Source: Parasponia andersonii
Taxonomy: Eukaryota > Streptophyta > Magnoliopsida > Rosales > Cannabaceae
Reading direction: 5' to 3'
NCBI GenBank assembly: GCA_002914805.1
Contig: JXTB01000303.1
Location: 259,529 to 323,528 of the forward strand
Length of the DNA: 64,000 nt
Made by a program: the position numbers and the translations under genes. This document shows, in pieces, positions 43,826-55,329 of the stretch (position 1 is the stretch's first letter; every line of letters starts with the position of its first letter). The notes beneath the pieces were generated by a model. It did not search any database, was not told where the DNA came from, and saw nothing but the letters and a program-made list of their open reading frames with translations.

Positions 43826-44566
43826 CCATGCCCCTGGTTCCTTCTTGTGGCTTTCCTGTCATTTCCTCTCTGCTAATTCCTCCTGGAATCAAATCCTGCT
43901 TCAATGGACTCTACCCACTAGGCAGCTACTGCAATCTCAGGAAGAGTATGGAAAGTCTAAGTGCCAATCCTGTTGAAAATGTTCCGGTTCAGACGACTCC
44001 TGAACTTTGCAGCTCGGGACTTCTCACTCGTACCTAGGTTAAGGGCAACACTTGCCAACTCAGTGAACTCAATCAGGTACTCATTCACTATTCTGTTACC
44101 TTGGACCAAATTCTCAAACTGATTCATAATCTCATCCTGTTGATCCTCATTGGCATACTGAGCCCTGAAAATTCTCTCAAAGCCTTCCTAAGTAAGACCC
44201 ACAACATCCTGCATCCGCTCTAAAGTCACCACCAATGAATGGCACTCCCGAACAGACGGGTAACGGCAAAGATTGCCTAAAACTCTACCAGAGCACCAAG
44301 GGACCGAGAATGCCTCTCCATCTCATGCAACCAAGCAATTGTCGCGAGAGGATCTAGTCTACCGTCAAACTGCCCTGGCTGGAGGCACATGAATCGCTGG
44401 AGGTAATCTGACTGATCTAGCTAACGTGCCCTCGGAGCTGGAGGCTGATAGTCTGGGTTGCTCATTTGGGCAAATGCCTGCTACATTGCCTCGATCAGAT
44501 GAGAGAAATCTGGACATTGAGGAGGTTAGGCACCCGGTTGGTGCCTCAGAACTCTTCTAGGAGGCA
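43826..44566 (-). pseudogene. Gypsy H gag
   Basis: Starts MPPRRVLRHQPGA at 44566, typical of Tekay/Del Gag. Further blocks: DYLQRFMCLQPGQFDGRLDPL, IAWLHEMERHSRSLGA, GSAIHWW, LREF-like and, near 44040, TELASVALNLGTSEKSRAAKF, then a basic tail. Several in-frame stops (for example PGA-stop-PP, AM-stop-QAF) and shifts. The coding region is cut at 43826 by an L-family LTR, so knuckle and pol are absent. Its PBS and LTR lie directly upstream. Confidence 0.85.
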
Positions 44567-44680
44567 TCCTTACAAGTTTGAAATAATATGCCAAGCTGTT
44601 AGTGAGATAATGATGCATGCTTGTCATAAAATAACTTCAATCTAGTGTAATGGCGATACGTCTGAGCTATTAAACTCAAT

Positions 44681-44692
44681 GCTCTAATACCA
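44681..44692 (-). other. Primer binding site of gypsy H
   Basis: Element sense TGGTATTAGAGC, one base from TGGTATCAGAGC (initiator methionine tRNA). Seven bases separate it from the LTR at 44700. Confidence 0.85.
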
Positions 44693-44699
44693 TAATTTC

Positions 44700-46890
44700 T
44701 GTCACGACCCAAAACCCGGGCCAGTGGTAGAAAGTGAATTTCACAAAGATGGGAAATTCCTTGATTTATTTGAAAAGTGTCAAAAAAGTTTTAGTTTTGT
44801 AAACAGTCCATTTTGATAAAGTATTTAGAATTTCATCCCATAAACCCCTCCCACAATTCGTATACACCATTAAACATAGACCAAATAATAATTGAAAAAT
44901 AGAAAAATTAAATATACGTCCAAGCATCATCATCATCTACAACAATAAGTTAAATCCCAGAATGGCATACATAAGTTTACAGAAAAAATAGAAAGTAGTA
45001 ATCTTGGTTCAATGCTAATACCAAACCCCAAACAGTCTAAACACCACAACAGTAGACTTCTAGCATTACCAATAAATGAACTACAGTCAAGATGACCTCT
45101 TACTTTTCCTGATTACCAAGATCGCACTGAACACCACCTGAGGAAGGGAAGAAATGGGGGTGAGCATACATTGCCCAGTAGGAAAATAGTTACCTCGAAG
45201 AAAAACAATTCAGTGATGGAAAACTCCTGCATGGTTAGTTCAAATCCAAAACATACACACACATATATATATATAATCCAAATCGGGAGCCCATATATAT
45301 AAAATAGTGTAATCAAAACTATCAATCCATATGCACATGACACAAATCAACCCATACCCATGAGCTCTCATCCTCTCATTTGTGGAAACCTAGGGTGATG
45401 GCACTAAGCATGCCTAACAACCTGCCTGACACCTAAGCCCATACCCGGAGGAGACACCCGTGTGTCGCCTACCAAACCTGGAGGGGCAACCGAATTGCCT
45501 ACGCCTGCGAAATGGGGAGATAATCAGAAGACCAAACCCCACGCGAGTTTATGGACTTTCATCGATGGTGGGGCATGTAGTGTCACACTGTAAAACCCAC
45601 CATGCTAACACAGTGCTCATGTATGGTCCTATGACACGTGCAATACAGAATTGAAGTGTAAAAACTATTGTACTCTGGTTTTTTAGTAAAACATGCATAA
45701 TAGAATTTTATAGAAAAACGAGCAGCATAGCGGCCGTATTTTTGATATACCCAAAATAACCTGCACACAGCAAATTCCCAAAGTAGTATAGTATATATCT
45801 CATACAACCAATTCCATCACATATAATTCAAATCATTAAAAACACACTTATTCTTATATGCTGCAGAAAATAAGTTTTAACTCAAAAATGGTATAAAATG
45901 AAGGTAACTAAACTCCTACCTCACCGGAATAGCGATACCACACCATTGAGTCCTCAAGGTGTCGTTAACGATCGTCCAGAGGGTCGAGAACCAATTCCAA
46001 GCCCTCAATCGTCCTCTTGCAAAAAGTCAACTTCTCACCGGATCTTCGATTTCGCAAACGGACCTCTTCACTGAATTCCTAGCACCCAAAATAGCTAGGT
46101 TAGACATATAATTTGTCCATTTCTAGTCCAGGCCCACACCGGACCGGTGGCATGTAAAGCAAGACAAAATCTCAACCATCCGATCTCGATTTTCATGACG
46201 ATCACCAAACAACACATTATATATATCAAACTTCTCCATTTTTCGAGTACATTCCGAAAATGTGGTCAAAAACACGATCCAACGGCCGGATCAAAAACAA
46301 CAACCATAAACTTGAAATGCCAAAAAATGGCAACTTTCAATCCAGACAAAATGGGGCTGAGATATATATACCTTGATGATCCTTGAGATGAGACGAATCC
46401 AACGGGACCGGTTTGAGGTCGAATGGTGGCTGGAATCATCGCCGGTGATGAAAAGTTCGAAACGGCCCTTTTTCTTCTCCGGCGACGGCGAGCGGCTCTG
46501 GTGCCCTGCAGCTGGCTGGCGCTGTTTCGTGGCAGCCTGGGGGAGCTCCGTCGGTGGTTTGCTCGGCTGGATGGTGCTTGGGAGGCGGTGCAGCTTCCTT
46601 TGGCCGAGAGAGTGAGAGAGACGAGGGAGAGAGAGAACGGCTCAGGGGGGGGACGAGAGGGAGAGAGAGAAAGATATATATATGTTTAATTTATTTATTT
46701 ATATTTTTTAAAAAAAAAATTTGGTCAAATGACCATTATGCCCTTGTAAAAACTGGATTTTTATAGATACTTTCCTAAATAATTTTGTGATAATGACATT
46801 TTCTGAAATATTTTAGAAAAGTGTTATTTTAACAAATAATTAGCAAAAATGTTATTTTTCTCAATACTTTGGAAAAATCATGAGACTTAA
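44700..46890 (-). repeat. 5' LTR of gypsy H, about 2.2 kb
   Basis: Plus-strand text begins TGTCACGACCC, that is, the LTR ends GGGTCGTGACA in element sense. Element sense then shows an AT-rich promoter with TATA-like tataaataaat (about 46692-46703), a CT-rich start and a GC-rich leader (46400-46670), a putative intron (45138-45919) and the TGAGC...GCCCAGTAGG block (45161-45182). The upper end is not precise. Open frames at 46373-46766 lie in the GC-rich leader and show no domain. Confidence 0.7.
45138..45919 (-). other. Putative intron in H LTR
   Basis: Element sense: donor CCGGTGAG/GTAGGAG, acceptor TTCCCTTCCTCAG/GTGG with a good pyrimidine tract, length 782. The block CCTACTGGGCAATGTATGCTCA lies 20-45 nt before the acceptor, as in F and K. 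Inference only. Confidence 0.45.
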
Positions 46891-48084
46891 GCTCTTTTTA
46901 CTTCTTTTGGTTTTTTTGATGCATATGTTTGGTGAGATGTCATTGAGTTCTGCAGCGCCAATGCAGTGAGGCCATGACCCCATTTCCATGGGACTGCAGC
47001 CCTATTTTCTTTACACTGCAACCCTAACTCTTGGTGTCACAGCCTTAGCCTTGTGGCACTGCAGTGCCAGATTCTTGTCTGTTGCCGCACCAGTATTAGC
47101 CCTGGAAAGTTGTGGAAAACCTTTCTTTCTCTCGTCTAAAGGGAGGAATGAAAAAACCCTACAGCCATAGGTTCCTAGAGCTTTTTCTAAGGGAGAAAGA
47201 ACACCAAGGATGTGGGTTCAAGCCAAGGAAATCAGATTGGGAAAGCTTTAAAAGAGATTTTTCTTTCCTCTTCTTGTTTTTTCTTCAAGTTTTGTGCACT
47301 TGAATATGTATCAATTTTGTTATTTGTGTTGTGATTCTCTTTCTATGAAAATAAGTTAAACTCCATTTCTAGATAGGCAAGTGAACCTCTAATGTAATCC
47401 AACAATTTTGTTTTCCTCAACTGTTCTCGAAATCTATTGTTGAGTTGATTGTTCTTTCTTGAGTGTAATGCATCTATTTACTTTGCAATTAAATAGAGTC
47501 GTATTGTGAAATCTATATGAACTTGGGAAAGGGATTATAGGCTTGGACATAGAGAGAATATCATAAGATCACCTAGGGTAGAGTAAGTTTGTATAGGATA
47601 GGAATATACCTATGTTACTTGTGCATCTTTGTGTGAGAATGACCAAGCTTAATGAGTCTAATCAATTTATGTTAGGAATAACATATTATCTTATTTTGAC
47701 ATTTTCACTTATGTCTTGGAAAGGATTTTGTGCACACTTAGAATTCTTGGTTGTCAATTCCATATTGGATACTTGTATATTGAGAAAAACTAGTAGTTGG
47801 AGGAGTTAGAGGATAGATTGCATCTCTAGTGTCTTTACTATTGCTCTAAGAACTACCTTTGGTTATGTAATTTCGGTTCCCTTTCTTACCTCTTACATTG
47901 CTATTTACATTTTGATTCTTGTACAAAACCATCAATCATTGTTGTTTTGATAAATTTAAAACTAGTTTCGATTAGTACTTAGCATTTGTGAATCAAGTAA
48001 TCCGTGTGGGATCGACACTCTCTTACTTCTGTAATACTTACTGCAACCCCTATACTTGTGGTGTTTCGTGTGCTAGAAATAGCC
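46891..48084 (+). mobile_element. Possible Athila-type gypsy LTR tail
   Basis: Contains ctgcag-rich sequence (46950-47110) and then an AT-rich stretch ending with ccgtgtgggatcgacactctcttac (48001-48025), resembling the phrase near the end of Athila LTRs as I recall them. No primer site or coding block is attached before the satellite begins. Short frames here (46988-47809) show no domain. Confidence 0.35.
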
Positions 48085-51000
48085 CGACAATACATTGAGA
48101 TACTAGGTAAGTTTCGAGTAACAAACTCCTTATTTTGAATTGTTACTAAAGAGAATGACAAAAATTGACCAAAAATTGCCAATTGGGAAAACTAGGTGCT
48201 AGATACAACGAATTAAGTTCTAGCCAAACAAATACACTTTGTTCAGTACCTTTAGACATTTGGTAAGTTTCATGTAACAAACTTCTTATTTCAACCTATC
48301 TCCAAAGAGAACAATCAAAATTGACTAAAAATTGCGAACTAGAAAAGCCATGTGCTAGATACAACGAATTGACTTCCAACCCCGTAAAGACTCTTTGTTT
48401 GGTACGTTGAGACATCAAGTAAGTTTTAGGCAACAAACTCCTTGTTTTGAACTATCTCAAAAAAAAAATGACCAAAATTGATGGAAAATTGCCAAATCAA
48501 AAAACTATGTGTCAGATACAATGAGTTCACTTCTAGATCGTCAAATAATCTTTGTTTGGTACCTTGAGATACTAAGAAAGTTTCGGGTTAACAGACTCCA
48601 AATTTTGAACTATCACTAAAGAGAATGACCAAAATTGACCAAAAATTGCCAATTGGGAAAACTAGGTGCCATATACAATGAATCAACTTCTGGCTCAACA
48701 AACACACTTTGTTTAGTACCATTAGACATTAGGTAAGTTTCATGCAAAAAACTCCTTATTATGATCTATCTCCAAAAAAATGACCAAAATTGACAGAAAA
48801 TTGCCAATTGAGAAATTGGGTACTAGATACAACGAATTGAGTTCTAGACGCACAAACACTCTTTGTTTGGTACCTTGAGATATTAGATGAGTTTTAGGCA
48901 ACAATTTCCTTGTCTCGACCTTTCTCCAAAGAGAATGGCCAAAATTGATGGAAAATTAATAATGGGAAAAACTAGGTGCTAGATACAATGAAGTGGGTTC
49001 TAGACCCTCAAACACTCTTTGTTTGTTACTTTGAGACATTAGATAATTTTAGGCAGTAAACTCCTTATTTTGACCTATCTCTAAAGAGAATGACCAAACT
49101 TGACCAAAAATTGCCAGTTAGGAATGCAAGGTGCTAGATAAAATGAATTGAGTTCAGGACTCTTAAACACTCTTTGTTTGGGACTTTGAGACATAATGTA
49201 GATTTAGGGCAACAAACTCCTTGTTTTGAACTCTCTCCAAAGAGAATAACTGAAATTAACCGATAGTTCAAATTGGGAAAACTAGGTGCCAGATACAATG
49301 AATTGAGTTCTAGACCAACAAACACACTTTGTATGGTACCTTGATATATTAGGTATGTTTCAGGCAACAAACTCATTACTTTCACTTCTCTCTATAGAGA
49401 ATAACCAAAATTAACCGAAAATTGCCAATTGGAAAAATAGGGCGCTGCATACAACAAATCGAGTTCTAGACCCTAAAACACACTTTGTTGTTACATTGAG
49501 ACATTAGGAAAGTTCCACACAACAAACTCCTTATTTTGAACTCTATCGAAAGAGAATGACAAAAATTAACCGAACATCTCCAATTAGGAAAATTATGTAC
49601 TTTATATAATGAATTAAGTTCTAGACCAACAAACACACTCTGTTTGGTACCTTGAGACATTATTTTAAGTTTCAGGCAACAAACTCCTTATTTTGTCCTC
49701 TCTCCAATGTGATTGAGCAAAATTGACCAAATATTGCTAGTTAGAAAAATTAGCTGTTAGATACATCAAATTGAGTTCTAGACCCTCAAACACTCTTTGT
49801 TTTAGACCTTGAGACATTAGATAAGTTTCATGTAACAAACTCTTTGCTTTGAACTCTATCCAAAGAGAATGACAAAAATTGACTAAATATCACCAATCAA
49901 GAAAGCTATGATCAAGATAAAACGAATGGAGTTCTAAGCCGTCGAACACTCATTGTTTGTTACCTTGAGACATTAGGTAAGTTCCGGATAATAAACTCCG
50001 TATTTTTACCTCTCTCTAAAGAGAAAGACCAAAGTTGACTGAAAATGGCCAATTACAAAAACTTGGTACTAGATACAACGAATTGAGTTCTAGACCCTTA
50101 AACACTCTTTGTTTAGTACCTTGAGACATTAGGTAAGTTTTGGGTAACAAATTCCTTGTTTTGAAATCTCTGCAAAGAGAATGATAAAAATTGAACAAAA
50201 ATTGCCAATAAGGAAAACTAGGTCCTAGATATAACGAATTGAGTTCTAGACCCTCAAACACTCTTTGTTTGGTTCCTCGAGACATTAGGTTTGTTTCGGT
50301 CAATAATCTCATTATTTTGACCTTTCTCCAAAGAGAATGACAAAAATTGACCCAAAATTACTAGTTAGAAAAACTAGGTACTAGATATAATGAATTGAGT
50401 TCTAGACCCTCCAACACCCTTTGTTTGGTACCTTGAGACATTAAGTAAGTTTTGTACTACAAACTCATTGTTTGGAACTATCTCTAAACAGAATAACCAA
50501 AATTGACCGAACTATGCCAATTGGGAAAATTATGAGCTGGACATAACAAATTGGCACCTTGAGACAATAGGTAAGTTTCGGATAACAAACTTTTTGTTTT
50601 GAACTGTGACTAGAGAGAATGACCAAAATAGACCAAAAATTTCCAATTGGGAAAAATAGGAACTAGATAAAACAAATTAGGTTCAAACGCACTTTGTTTG
50701 GTACCCTGAGACGTTAGGAAAGTTTTACGCAACATACCCCTTATTTTGACCTATCTCCAAAGAGAAAACTAAGATTACCAATTGGGAAAGCTCGGTGCTA
50801 GATGCAATGATTCGAGTTCTAGACCTTCAACCACTCGTTGTTTGCTACCAGGAGACAATAGGTAAGTTTTGAGCAACAAACTCCTTATTTTGACCACTGT
50901 CCAAAGAGAATAACCGAAATTGACTGATAGTTGCCAATTGGAAAAAATAAGAGCCAGATACAATGAAATGAGTTCTAGACCCTCAAACTCACTTTGTTTG

Positions 51001-51490
51001 GTACCCTGAGACATTAGGTAAGTTTCGTGGAACAAACTCCTTGTTTGAACTTTCTCTAAAGAGAATCACCAAAATTGAGCGAAAATCGCCAATTCAGAGA
51101 ACTACATGCAAGATACAATGAATTGCATTCTAGACCATTAAACACTCTTTCTTTGGCACCTTGAGACATTAGGTAAGTTTTGAGTAAAAATCTCCTTTGT
51201 TTTGAACAGTCACTAGAAAGAATGGCCAAATTTTACCGAAAATTATTAATTAGGAATACAAGGTACTAGATACAACAAATTAAATTCTAGCCCAACAGAC
51301 ACACTTTGTTTGGTACCTTGAGAGCTTAGGAAAATTTTATGCGACATACTCCTTATTTTGACTTATCACCAAAGAGAAAAATAAGATTGTCAATTGGGAA
51401 ATCTAGGTGCTAGATAGAATGATTTGAGTTCTATACCCTCAAACACTCTTTGTTTGCGACCTTCAGACACTACGTAAGTTTTGGGTAACA
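48085..51490. repeat. Satellite array, block 1, about 22 monomers of 157 bp
   Basis: Tandem monomers with landmarks ggtaccttgagacatta, ggtaagttt, aacaaactcc, ctccaaagagaatgacc, aaaattgacc, attgccaatt and gaattgagttctagacc. Landmark ttgaga occurs at 48094, 48251, 48407, 48564 and 48721, a period of 156-157 bp. Monomers differ from one another at roughly 15-25% by eye. One monomer near 50530 is shortened. Minus-strand frames crossing two monomers occur where the period is 156. The array ends at an LTR at 51491. Confidence 0.95.
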
Positions 51491-54044
51491 TGTAACACCC
51501 CTTAGTTTAACCATATTTTCATATACAGTCAAACTATAAAGTATTATTCTTTCTTAAACATTATCTTTTGTAAAAAAAAAATGGGCAAAATTTGAACTTT
51601 CCAAAACTTTTGGACAAAAGTAACTGCGTGGCATTTCTTGTTAAAAGCATCTTCACAAAATGTACAAGCAAAAGAGGTTTTCACCAATCTATTTTGCCAT
51701 CAGCAGTATTATTTATATTACACCAAAATATCTCAACAAAAATGTCGCCCACATGCCAAGCTCGTCTACATCTATATGATCATGGTGACAAAAAACAAAT
51801 TAGGCAACCAGCTAGTCAATACCAAAATGTGCCTCTTCATCTGCATCACAAGACTAAAATGAGGTAAAGCCCAGTAAGTAAAAACTATGTATGCTTATGA
51901 ATGCTTTAAAATCTCATAAAGTTCCCATTGTACCCTTTTCTTTCTTAAACATTTGAGTCTATGCATTTTCCTTAAAAATTATTCTTAGTTGGGCCCCTTA
52001 GCATATTGTTTGTAAGTCGATAGGCCGTGATAACATTGGGCGGAAACTCTAGCCAAGAGTAAAAATAAGGTGCAACCGTCGTGTGAGATTTTTTTTTTGA
52101 AAACTCCTTCCCTCATCAAAGGGGCATCCCACACCACGCTAATATTGTCCCGCTTCAATGAGACACATTATAAGATCTGCAAATCCCGTATCAACAGGAG
52201 AGTCTGCATCAACAAACTTACCTATCCAGCTCCGACAGACTAGCAATTGCCATAAAAACTTATCTTATAAAATTGGTACAATGGTACTCACTTTCAAGTA
52301 TACTTATAATAAAACTCTCCATTAGCATGGAAGACGTGCCATGCATATGCTATTTCATAACTTTCAGGAATAAGTAAGTTTCACATAATTACATCTTCCC
52401 TATAGTTCTTGTGATGCAATTGTAAGTCTTTACTGAGCTCGTATCTTGAATAGGAATTGATAGTAGAAAGAGTCAATATCCTCTAGAGATTGGTGGGCTA
52501 ATCACCCGTCATAAATTACTATTATTCAAGATGCACATTTTACAATAAGAATGGATTAAGATACTTGAACAAGACCGAAATCAGAACTTTCACCAATTTA
52601 GGAAACTTAATCTTAAAATGATTCAGGAGTATACAAATCACATAAGGTACTTAGCAGCCAATATCTAGCATTGAAGAACTATTCAAAAGTAGTAAAATAT
52701 GAATGCTAGTTCATTAGCACAAAAATGATCCAAAATGGCACATAATTTTGTAAAACTACTAGTCCATTTGCTTCTAAATGGTACCATTTGATTTTAAAAA
52801 TATTTGGACAGCAACTCCCCTATTTTTAGGAAATCCCCACATGATTAAAATCATGGTTTAAGACCTATAATAGTAATCGACAAACTAATTTCCACATATA
52901 CAAATCATAAGAAACACCTAGGAAAACATAGAAGCACATTTCAAATCTTTTTTAGTTTAGACAAGTTTAAAACAATTTGTGCACTTCTCTATGGCTACCA
53001 ATAGCAGCTAAATGAATGGAATAAATAATTGAATCCATGACATATCCATTGCAAGTTGAGGAAATCAGATTACAAGTATAGAAAGCTTAATACACCCAAG
53101 TGTAGTTAAAGTTGGTGAATCTTACCTTAGAAAGTGAAAACTAGTCATACTTTGACTTATGATCCTATATAGCTAATCTTATTGTAATTTGGTGGAACCT
53201 AGCCCCTTAACCAATCATTAAACATAAAAAGAAAGTCAATTAGACTCTAATTAACAATGCAAACATAGTATTAGCACTCAATTATTAGAATACACAAAAA
53301 CGACATTACGCAATTATGCTTAATCTAAGCTAGCTTAGTGCAACTAAATACGAATTAGTGTCCTGAATGCCACCTCGTACTTACCTGGAGCCAACAAATA
53401 AAATGATATAAATGAGTCCAAGACATTGAATCAAGCCTATTTAACAAGTTAAACACACCGTGAATTCGGTTCCGAAATGCGTGAAAATTACATTTTACCA
53501 AAAAAACTACTATTTGACCAAGTTATTAACAGTACATTCTTAATGCATGTCCACATAGTATTGCTTTCATAATTATATTCTTTGCTCTTTTAGCATACCG
53601 AACTCTCTTTCTGAGGGTATTGAACCTTTACACTGCATTGGGATACTTCGACAATCATTAGTGTAATAACATAATGAATGAGCATGTTATTATAAAACTA
53701 GTATTAATGACTTCTAGATACTTAATATGCAATTAGAACATATTTATTATTAGCTTAGTATGCATGTGAGAATCTTGGGCACCACAGTTTAAGAGCTAAA
53801 AGAAAATAAATTAGCTAGACATTCAAAATCCTACATAGAGCTCACCTTGACTAGTTTGAGCTTTTGTTGGAGCTCTTACCTTCTACCACCACCAAACTGA
53901 TTCTCAACACTTAGAATTAGATTTTAGGACTCAAGAGAACCTGAAGGAACCATTATTTAAGTGGTAACAAGTGGAGAATTGAAATTAAAGGACAAGACCT
54001 AGAAAGAAGAACTTAGTAGAATTACCTTGACTAGTTTTGGTGTA
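51491..54044 (-). repeat. Rearranged L-family LTR in satellite
   Basis: 51491-53092 is the last 1.6 kb of an L LTR (element-sense end GGGGTGTTACA at 51491). 53093-53786 is a second, separate LTR start unit (element-sense start TGTGGTGCCCAAGATTC at 53786). 53787-54044 is LTR middle sequence matching 62880-63180 inverted. About 120 bp of middle are missing at the inserted unit. An acceptor-like block lies at 51835-51880. Confidence 0.75.
53093..53786 (-). repeat. L-family LTR start unit, second copy
   Basis: 694 bp, same limits as 38489-39156: from cacccaagtgtag to the LTR start. Both are preceded by agcttaat although the surrounding sequence comes from different parts of the LTR. Confidence 0.75.
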
Positions 54045-55329
54045 AGTCCACTTTAAATTACTCTAACAGATAGAGTATGCTTACGTCAGGGCAAAACTTC
54101 GATCTAGATATACGTAATTAAGAAGTGGAACTAGGATAATCATATTACGCGGTAAGTACAATTTCACCTAAGGCATGGATGGTTTTAAATTGTTTCATGT
54201 TTGCAGTATGATATGTTTGAAATTATTTCATGTGTTAATTTGGCTTTATATTATTATTGTATGGCTTATGTCTATTGTATGCTTATAAAGATACATTTCC
54301 TATGCGATAAAAATGATGTATGCTTACTTTACAATGTTATCATGTAAAAATACTTTAGCATACTTTAACAAAGGAAATGCTATGATAACAGAATATAAGT
54401 TTGGGTGTATTGTTGAAACGTACGCACTCATATTAAGAGAATACTAAATAAAATAAAGAATTTAAAGGTGTCGTACCAACCTCCACTAAGTGAGGATATA
54501 CGAGGAAAAATAAGAGCAACGTCCACTAAGCGAGGATTCCCAAGGAAAATTATGTTTAGACTATGATCGTGGCTATTTTAATTTTGGTCGCTCCCCTAGT
54601 TCCCCATTCGATAGTGCGCACTCGGTATGTACACCAAGGCCCATAGGAAAGATAAAAGACTTTGTGATAAAGAATGAGATAAAATCATGACACAACATCT
54701 TATAATAAAGCATGAAGTAATGATTTCATAAAACAGCATAACCGAACTTTCATAAAAGATTGTTTGTTTATAAGTAAAATATTTTGTGAGAATTACATTG
54801 TACTTGCTGAGCGAAAGCTCACACTTTATGAGTATCCATGCTATAGGTACTAAAGGAAAGAAACCTCTGATTTAATTGATGGGTTAGCTGGAATCGAGGT
54901 GATGATGAATGTGAGGCACGGGTAATGGAATACTGCCATTAAAATGACTTCCGCATATATTCTTATTATGAGACAAATGATTTCAATTATGTAAGCTTGA
55001 TGTTGTTTGAAAATGTACTTATAACTTGGCATTTTATTTAGTAATGCATGGTTTTATTAAATTGAACATGAAACTATATTTCAATTACATAGAAATCACC
55101 TTAATAAAAAGTTTATAAACAAATTTAAATAAAGGTTACTTAACCATCGAGAAGTATTTTATTTGTTTTCAAAATTTAAGTAAATGGTTAGTTATGAATA
55201 TAAATCTCTTAAAAAGAAATAAAACCATAAAAAAAAATTTGTCATCAATTTTTATCGTCTAATTTCTCGTTTTAAATAAGTGAGCTAAGAAGATAAGTAG
55301 TTAACAGTCTAAAAAGCCAGGTCGTTACA
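54045..55329 (+). repeat. Truncated F-family LTR, plus orientation
   Basis: Inverse counterpart of 26120-27535. Ends CAGGTCGTTACA at 55329, next to satellite. Holds the putative intron 54153-54846. A fully complementary hairpin TGAGC-GAAA-GCTCA lies at 54808-54821. The boundary with the L-family piece at about 54045-54090 is uncertain. Confidence 0.8.
54153..54846 (+). other. Putative intron in F-family LTR copy
   Basis: Donor ATTACGCG/GTAAGTAC, acceptor ATGCTATAG/GTAC, length 694. TACTTGCTGAGCGAAAGCTCA sits 25-45 nt before the acceptor. Donor and acceptor correspond to those of the F LTR on the other strand. Inference only. Confidence 0.5.

Noticed and set aside
46373..46766. Three overlapping plus-strand frames
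   Set aside because: Antisense of the GC-rich, CT-rich leader of the H LTR; no domain.
48085..51490. CRISPR-like regular repeats
   Set aside because: Monomers are contiguous and vary along their whole length; there are no short identical repeats with unique spacers, and the context is plant.
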